From Flavobacterium sp. (lineage in GTDB: Bacteria; Bacteroidota; Bacteroidia; Flavobacteriales; Flavobacteriaceae): 64,000 nucleotides of DNA. The notes below the pieces were generated by a model. The model saw nothing but the letters and a program-made list of their open reading frames with translations. It did not search any database and was not told the DNA's origin. Of the stretch, positions 60,289 to 64,000 are shown in pieces; within the stretch, counting starts at the first letter, position 1, and every line of letters begins with the position of its first letter. Location of the stretch: NCBI RefSeq assembly GCF_027484205.1, contig NZ_JAIXUB010000015.1, positions 186,001 to 250,000 on the forward strand, in the 5' to 3' direction. A program made the position numbers and the translations under genes.

Positions 60289-60600
60289 ATGGAACAACAG
60301 AGAGCAAATAGAGGTCCATACATAGGTAGAAATAAACCTCAGGAAAAAAAATCGTGGTACGAGAGAAACCGAGAGCATGCACTTGCAAAGAATCGTGAGT
60401 GGCGTTTGAAGAAACAAATTGAGGAGCAAGAGATAAAGGCAAAGGTAATTGAGAATGAAAAGGGATTGATAAAACCTGAGGGACTAACCTTGTTTCAGAT
60501 ACTTGATATCTTGAGAAAGGATGTTCACCATTACTTGTGGGGAAAGTCAGTCATCTATTGGAATCAAACGGATTGGTATAAATTTAATCAACTGAAGTAA
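60289..60600 (+). CDS. Hypothetical basic phage protein
   Basis: This 103-residue protein is rich in Arg, Lys and Glu, with a long coiled-coil-like segment (REHALAKNREWRLKKQIEEQEIKAKVIENEKG). The C-terminus, ILDILRKDVHHYLWGKSVIYWNQ, may fold separately. No family match is claimed. It lies 11 bases after the loader. Confidence 0.6.
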   Translation: MEQQRANRGPYIGRNKPQEKKSWYERNREHALAKNREWRLKKQIEEQEIKAKVIENEKGLIKPEGLTLFQILDILRKDVHHYLWGKSVIYWNQTDWYKFNQLK

Positions 60601-60602
60601 TT

Positions 60603-60917
60603 ATGAAAGTATTAAATAATAAAATAAAAAAAAACAAAGAAAAAATTGTAAAACTTCTAAATGAAAATATTGATTTAGAGTATAAATTATTGGTTAAAAG
60701 TATGAAAAAAACATACGACAAGGATGTTAATTTCGGAACAAAAAAAGAACCAAAAATAGAAAAAGTAACTTTTGGAATGTGGTATGAATATTTCAAAGAT
60801 GAAGATAGACCTAAGGACAAACCAATTAGAATTGAAAGAAATATGCCTATTACAATTAATGGAATACCATCTAACCATTACAGGTTGTTAGCTTATTACA
60901 AACTTGAAGATATTTAA
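60603..60917 (+). CDS. Hypothetical phage protein
   Basis: This 104-residue protein starts with a basic helix (LNNKIKKNKEKIVKLLNENIDLEYKLLVKSMKK) and ends with beta-like segments (VTFGMWYEYFKDEDRPKDKPIRI). It is not recognised. It is part of the early operon, two bases from its neighbours on both sides. Confidence 0.6.
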   Translation: MKVLNNKIKKNKEKIVKLLNENIDLEYKLLVKSMKKTYDKDVNFGTKKEPKIEKVTFGMWYEYFKDEDRPKDKPIRIERNMPITINGIPSNHYRLLAYYKLEDI

Positions 60918-60919
60918 TT

Positions 60920-61531
60920 ATGAAAGCACTTTCAATCAAACAGCCATGGGCGAGTTTAATAGCTCACGGAATTAAGGATATAGAAAATAGAACTTGGAAA
61001 ACTAATTTTCGAGGTAGGATTTATATTAATGCATCGGCAAAAATTGATAAAAATTTTCATAAGATTTTATCTGAAGAACAAAGAAATGTTTTAAGAGATA
61101 CAAAAGAACCTTATGATATTACACATTTATCAGCAATCATTGGAGAAGTTGACATAGTAGATTGTGTTATCAATCATTCGAGTATTTGGGCGGAGAAAAC
61201 GCCATTTGCACAATCAGGAAATCAAAGATTTTATCCTGATAAACCAATCTACAATTGGGTACTTGCTAATCCTGTTCTGTATGATAAACCAATTTTAAAT
61301 GTTAAAGGAAAATTATCTTTTTGGGAAATTGATAAAAATGAGATTATCAAAAATGCTTATGGTAGATTTTACAATCCTCAACTACATCATTATTCAGTTA
61401 GTGGATGGACAGACCCAAATCATTATTCAGATGATGAATTTTATGAAATAATGCAAGAAATTGCAATGGAGTTTGGAGAACACAGATGCAGACCAAAATC
61501 ATTGTCTAATATTTTTAAAGTTGATTTATAA
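60920..61531 (+). CDS. ASCH domain protein
   Basis: This 203-residue protein has an N-terminal ASCH (PUA-like) domain beginning MKALSIKQPWASLIAHGIKDIENRTWKTNFRGRIYINA. The QPWA...G.K..E.R.W pattern and the later SAIIGEVDIVDCV and WAEKTPF are the family signature. ASCH domains bind RNA or modified bases and can show amidase or nuclease activity (YqfB, ZmASCH). The C-terminal extension of about 60 residues is extra. Phages often carry this gene between replication and lysis modules. Confidence 0.85.
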   Translation: MKALSIKQPWASLIAHGIKDIENRTWKTNFRGRIYINASAKIDKNFHKILSEEQRNVLRDTKEPYDITHLSAIIGEVDIVDCVINHSSIWAEKTPFAQSGNQRFYPDKPIYNWVLANPVLYDKPILNVKGKLSFWEIDKNEIIKNAYGRFYNPQLHHYSVSGWTDPNHYSDDEFYEIMQEIAMEFGEHRCRPKSLSNIFKVDL

Positions 61532-61533
61532 CT

Positions 61534-61953
61534 ATGGCTTGGTCATTAAAAGATTTGAACGCCTTGAAGAACAAAGGTCTCAAAGTAGATGAGCAATTTC
61601 CCAATCATAAATCAAAGTTTAAGCAAGAAAAAATATCAGTCGAAAAAAACACCATCGAGTTAATTCTTAACCAGCTAATGCAAGATGGTAAGATTACAGA
61701 ATATAGACGTGAACTTCGATTTGATGATGTTAGACAATTTCGTTTTGATTGGGCAATTCCTGAATTAATGTTGGCAATTGAGTACGAGGGAATATTCTCG
61801 GATAAGTCAGGACACACAACCATAAGCGGATATGTAAGCGACTGCACTAAGTACAATTTAGCTCAGTCAAAAGGTTGGAAAGTATTACGTTATACGGCTA
61901 AAAATTACTTAGAATTTCCTCAGGACATAGAGCATTTTTTAAGTAAACTGTAA
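61534..61953 (+). CDS. Vsr/DUF559-like PD-(D/E)XK endonuclease
   Basis: This 139-residue protein has a restriction-endonuclease-like fold. The core VRQFRFDWAIPELMLAIEYEG carries the Asp and Glu of the site, and SGHTTISGYVSDCTKYNLAQSKGWKVLRYTA follows, as in Vsr-like and DUF559 nucleases. It lacks the classical ExK; the second acidic position is Glu in IEYEG. Phages use such small nucleases for junction resolution or DNA turnover. No ruvC or rusA gene is seen in the window, so it could fill a junction-processing role, which is inference. Confidence 0.75.
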   Translation: MAWSLKDLNALKNKGLKVDEQFPNHKSKFKQEKISVEKNTIELILNQLMQDGKITEYRRELRFDDVRQFRFDWAIPELMLAIEYEGIFSDKSGHTTISGYVSDCTKYNLAQSKGWKVLRYTAKNYLEFPQDIEHFLSKL

Positions 61954-61968
61954 TAAAATATATTACCA

Positions 61969-62418
61969 ATGCTAACAAGTAAAAGAGAACAAAATCAAAG
62001 AAACAAACACATTGTAAGTTGTTTAAGAAAGTTTGGATTCAATGATATTAAAACTGATAAACTAGGATGGGTACTATATCCAAATGAATTATTAGATGTA
62101 GAAGAAATTGAATTTATATCCAAAAATGAAAAGGTTTCTCAAAACTCAATTGAAGTTGGAAGAGGTCTTAATAATGTTTGGACTTATGGTATTAGTTATT
62201 GTACTGGTGGAGCTGGCGGTTCAGGAAGTGCTTCAATATTTGGAGAGACTTGTAAAACTAGGAATGAAGCCATTATCAAAGCGTTACAAAAACTAATTGA
62301 AGCTCATCAGTACCAAGAGCAAAGATGTAAAGGCGACAGTTTAGGAAACTACATTGATTCCTATTCTCAGCAAATCAGAAAAGAAGTTTTAAATATATTA
62401 TATGAAATCACAAATTGA
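61969..62418 (+). CDS. Phage protein of unknown function
   Basis: This 149-residue protein has an N-terminal helical and basic stretch and a Gly-rich strand-like core (RGLNNVWTYGISYCTGGAGGSGSASIFGETCKTRNEAIIKAL). The C-terminal helix continues KLIEAHQYQEQRCK. The core recurs in Bacteroidetes phage and plasmid proteins I cannot name. The stop overlaps the next start by 17 bases. Confidence 0.6.
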   Translation: MLTSKREQNQRNKHIVSCLRKFGFNDIKTDKLGWVLYPNELLDVEEIEFISKNEKVSQNSIEVGRGLNNVWTYGISYCTGGAGGSGSASIFGETCKTRNEAIIKALQKLIEAHQYQEQRCKGDSLGNYIDSYSQQIRKEVLNILYEITN

Positions 62419-62584
62419 CAAATTAACCAAAGATGAGTTGATAGCTGAATATAAGCTAATCCTCCAAAAGCAATCCAAACTATCTCGTAAGCTTCGTGAC
62501 CAAATCGAAAGCCGAATAGCAACAATGCACAAAAACGGCAAAGTAAAAATAGAAGAACTAAAAATTATTAACAATCAAATTTAA
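62402..62584 (+). CDS. Small helical hypothetical protein
   Basis: This 60-residue protein is helical and basic (MKSQIDKLTKDELIAEYKLILQKQSKLSRKLRDQIESRIATMHKNGKVK). It could be a coiled-coil accessory to the ParB gene six bases downstream. It overlaps the preceding frame by 17 bases. Confidence 0.6.
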   Translation: MKSQIDKLTKDELIAEYKLILQKQSKLSRKLRDQIESRIATMHKNGKVKIEELKIINNQI

Positions 62585-62590
62585 TTACAC

Positions 62591-64000
62591 ATGAGCACAC
62601 AAAATGCAAAACTAGAAGTAATTTCAATCGATAAGATTGAACTAGGAAACACAAACCCAAGAAAGTCATTTGACCCAAAGGCATTGAAAGAATTAGCCGA
62701 GAGCATCAAAGAGCACGGAATACTCCAACCTATTCTCGTAAGACCATACGTTGATGAGAAAAGTAATTGGCAAGATTATCAACTCGTATGTGGAGAACGT
62801 CGTTATCGTGCTGCTCTTCAAGCTGGACTTGAAGAAATCCCTTGCAACGTTAGAGTTCTTACAGATGAAGAAGCTTTCGAGTTGCAGATCATCGAGAACC
62901 TCGAGCGTAAAGATGTACACCCACTTGATGAAGCGGACGCCTTTAAGCAAATGCTAGATAGTGGAAAGTATACCATTTTGGATATCGCAGTTAAGATGGC
63001 AAAGTCTGAGAGCTTCATCGCTCAACGTTTAAAGTTAGTTGATTTGATAGATGAGGTTAGAGCTGATTTCTTAGCTGGACACTTAGGAATTGGACACGCC
63101 ATCTTAATAGCTCGATGTGATGCTATTAAGCAAATGGATATCTACGAGGAAGCAAAACCTTGGGGAGGTGAAGACCCTGACTATGGAACAATATCAGAAT
63201 TAAAAGGAACTATTGAGAATGATAGTTATTTGATTTCAGATGCTAAGTTCGATACAGAAGATACTGAATTAGTGAAAGGATGTGGAGCGTGTTCTGTTTG
63301 TCTTAAACGTTCAGGAGTTAATCCTGTTTTGTTTGAAGATATGGCAGAGGATAGATGTTTTGACGAGAAATGCTTTGATGCTAAAGAGGAAGCTTTCATC
63401 ATTAAGGAAGTGGGTAAGATTATTAACAATGGAGATAATGTTGTTTTGGTTAATGGATGGGGTCATCCTGATGAAATGATTTACCAAATGTGTGAGCAAT
63501 TTAAAGTTAGATTGTATGAACGTTATGAGTGGAGATTATCAAAAGATGATGAACCATATGAAAATGAAGTAGAAACTCCTTTCAATGCATTTTGTGTTAA
63601 TGGAGAGTTCAAAGGAACTTACGCAAATGTTTATCTGAAGAAAGTATGTTTTCAAGAAGCTCCAAAAGAAAACGCACTTCCATCTCCAACTTCAGGTAAA
63701 CCACAAAGCAACGAGGAATTAGAGTTGAGAGCTGAGTTTGCTAAGATTGAGCAAAGACAAAAGCGAGCTCTTGAGTTGGACGATGAGAAAGTTTGGGAAG
63801 GAATTAGAAATATAGATACTTCAGCTATCAAATCAAATGTATCTGACTTACTAATTTCCGAAAGAAATGCGCTTTGCTTCGCAATGATGGAAAAATTAGG
63901 GTACTACTCAAAAAGAGAATTATATGATTTACTAGATAAAGAGTTTGATGTTGAGTTTGCTCAAGAGAAAGTTTTTTCTGAAGAAGATTATAATAGAATT
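62591..64000 (+). CDS. ParB/Spo0J-family protein, cut by the window edge
   Basis: The first 470 residues are present and the frame is open to the last base. The N-terminal ParB/Srx core has SIDKIELGNTNPRKSFD, the GILQPILVRP strand, and CGERRYRAALQAG. The HTH region ILDIAVKMAKSESFIAQRLKLV follows. A Cys-rich insertion CGACSVCLKRSG...DRCFDEKCF lies near residues 230-260, in the style of a zinc cluster. Larger phage ParB-like proteins bind DNA and often act as transcription regulators or partition-type factors, and some are CTP hydrolases. No parA partner is in view. Confidence 0.85.
   Translation, partial: MSTQNAKLEVISIDKIELGNTNPRKSFDPKALKELAESIKEHGILQPILVRPYVDEKSNWQDYQLVCGERRYRAALQAGLEEIPCNVRVLTDEEAFELQIIENLERKDVHPLDEADAFKQMLDSGKYTILDIAVKMAKSESFIAQRLKLVDLIDEVRADFLAGHLGIGHAILIARCDAIKQMDIYEEAKPWGGEDPDYGTISELKGTIENDSYLISDAKFDTEDTELVKGCGACSVCLKRSGVNPVLFEDMAEDRCFDEKCFDAKEEAFIIKEVGKIINNGDNVVLVNGWGHPDEMIYQMCEQFKVRLYERYEWRLSKDDEPYENEVETPFNAFCVNGEFKGTYANVYLKKVCFQEAPKENALPSPTSGKPQSNEELELRAEFAKIEQRQKRALELDDEKVWEGIRNIDTSAIKSNVSDLLISERNALCFAMMEKLGYYSKRELYDLLDKEFDVEFAQEKVFSEEDYNRI

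Larger units (their letters stand above)
48561..64000. mobile_element. Integrated phage-like element, left part
   Basis: The element begins at the tRNA-Asn fragment and continues past the window. It has a leftward immunity block, a divergent control region and a long rightward early operon of short, overlapping genes. The gene products (repressor, Sak4-like ATPase, DUF1351, PD-(D/E)XK nuclease, SNF2 helicase, replisome organiser, DnaC-like loader, ParB) are typical of temperate phages of Bacteroidetes. No integrase, terminase, capsid or tail gene is present in this window. Some integrative elements share this early module, so phage identity is likely but not proven here. Confidence 0.8.

Overview
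The window is chromosomal DNA from a member of the Flavobacteriaceae, most likely Flavobacterium or a close relative. This rests on the very low G+C content, secreted proteins ending in type IX secretion (T9SS) sorting domains, promoters of the Bacteroidetes TAnnTTTG type, general lack of Shine-Dalgarno sequences, and recognisable families such as the SDR-type threonine dehydrogenase, choice-of-anchor I proteins and DUF4468. No species call is made.

Positions 1-31,300 are mostly core chromosome. They hold the end of a ZIP metal transporter, a feoA-feoB-small Cys-rich iron operon, a SCO1 copper chaperone, a large BNR-repeat T9SS protein followed by an M13 peptidase, an NAD(P)-binding SDR, a membrane M28 peptidase, ssb, ferritin, an HDAC-like deacylase beside a CAT-like acyltransferase, a HAD phosphatase, metG, an S66 carboxypeptidase, a YraN protein, a ParE-type toxin-antitoxin pair, mfd, threonine dehydrogenase and an ammonium transporter. 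Between 28.4 and 29.95 kb lies a cluster of five roughly 120-bp repeats with inverted arms. Two near-identical copies bracket a broken GIY-YIG nuclease gene. Short relatives of the same arm sequence are embedded in frame inside three genes: the SDR, the M28 peptidase and metG.

Positions 32.2-39.3 kb form a restriction-modification island on the minus strand. It runs from a small HTH controller through a C5-cytosine methyltransferase, a protein with a B3-like DNA-binding end, and an McrB-like AAA+ GTPase with an EVE-like N-terminus, to an McrC-like DUF2357 nuclease. The gene order resembles the multi-subunit BsuMI/LlaJI restriction systems rather than a classical type II pair.

Positions 39.4-48.4 kb carry secreted and surface proteins: a choice-of-anchor I T9SS protein, a lipoprotein with a duplicated His/Cys motif, an S9 prolyl oligopeptidase, and a second BNR T9SS protein whose N-terminal module is a separate gene.

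From about 48.56 kb to the right edge is an integrated phage-like element. Its left boundary is the 3' part of a tRNA-Asn gene that lacks its 5' part, as expected for an attachment-site duplication. The element then has a leftward immunity operon (LexA/CI-like repressor, secreted DUF4468 protein, HTH protein), a divergent operator region, and a rightward early operon. The early operon carries small regulators, a Sak4-like ATPase, a DUF1351 protein, a PD-(D/E)XK nuclease, a tandem-repeat protein, a SNF2 helicase, a replisome-organiser-like protein, a DnaC-like loader, an ASCH protein, a Vsr-like endonuclease and a ParB-family protein cut by the window edge. Integrase, packaging and virion genes are not in the window.
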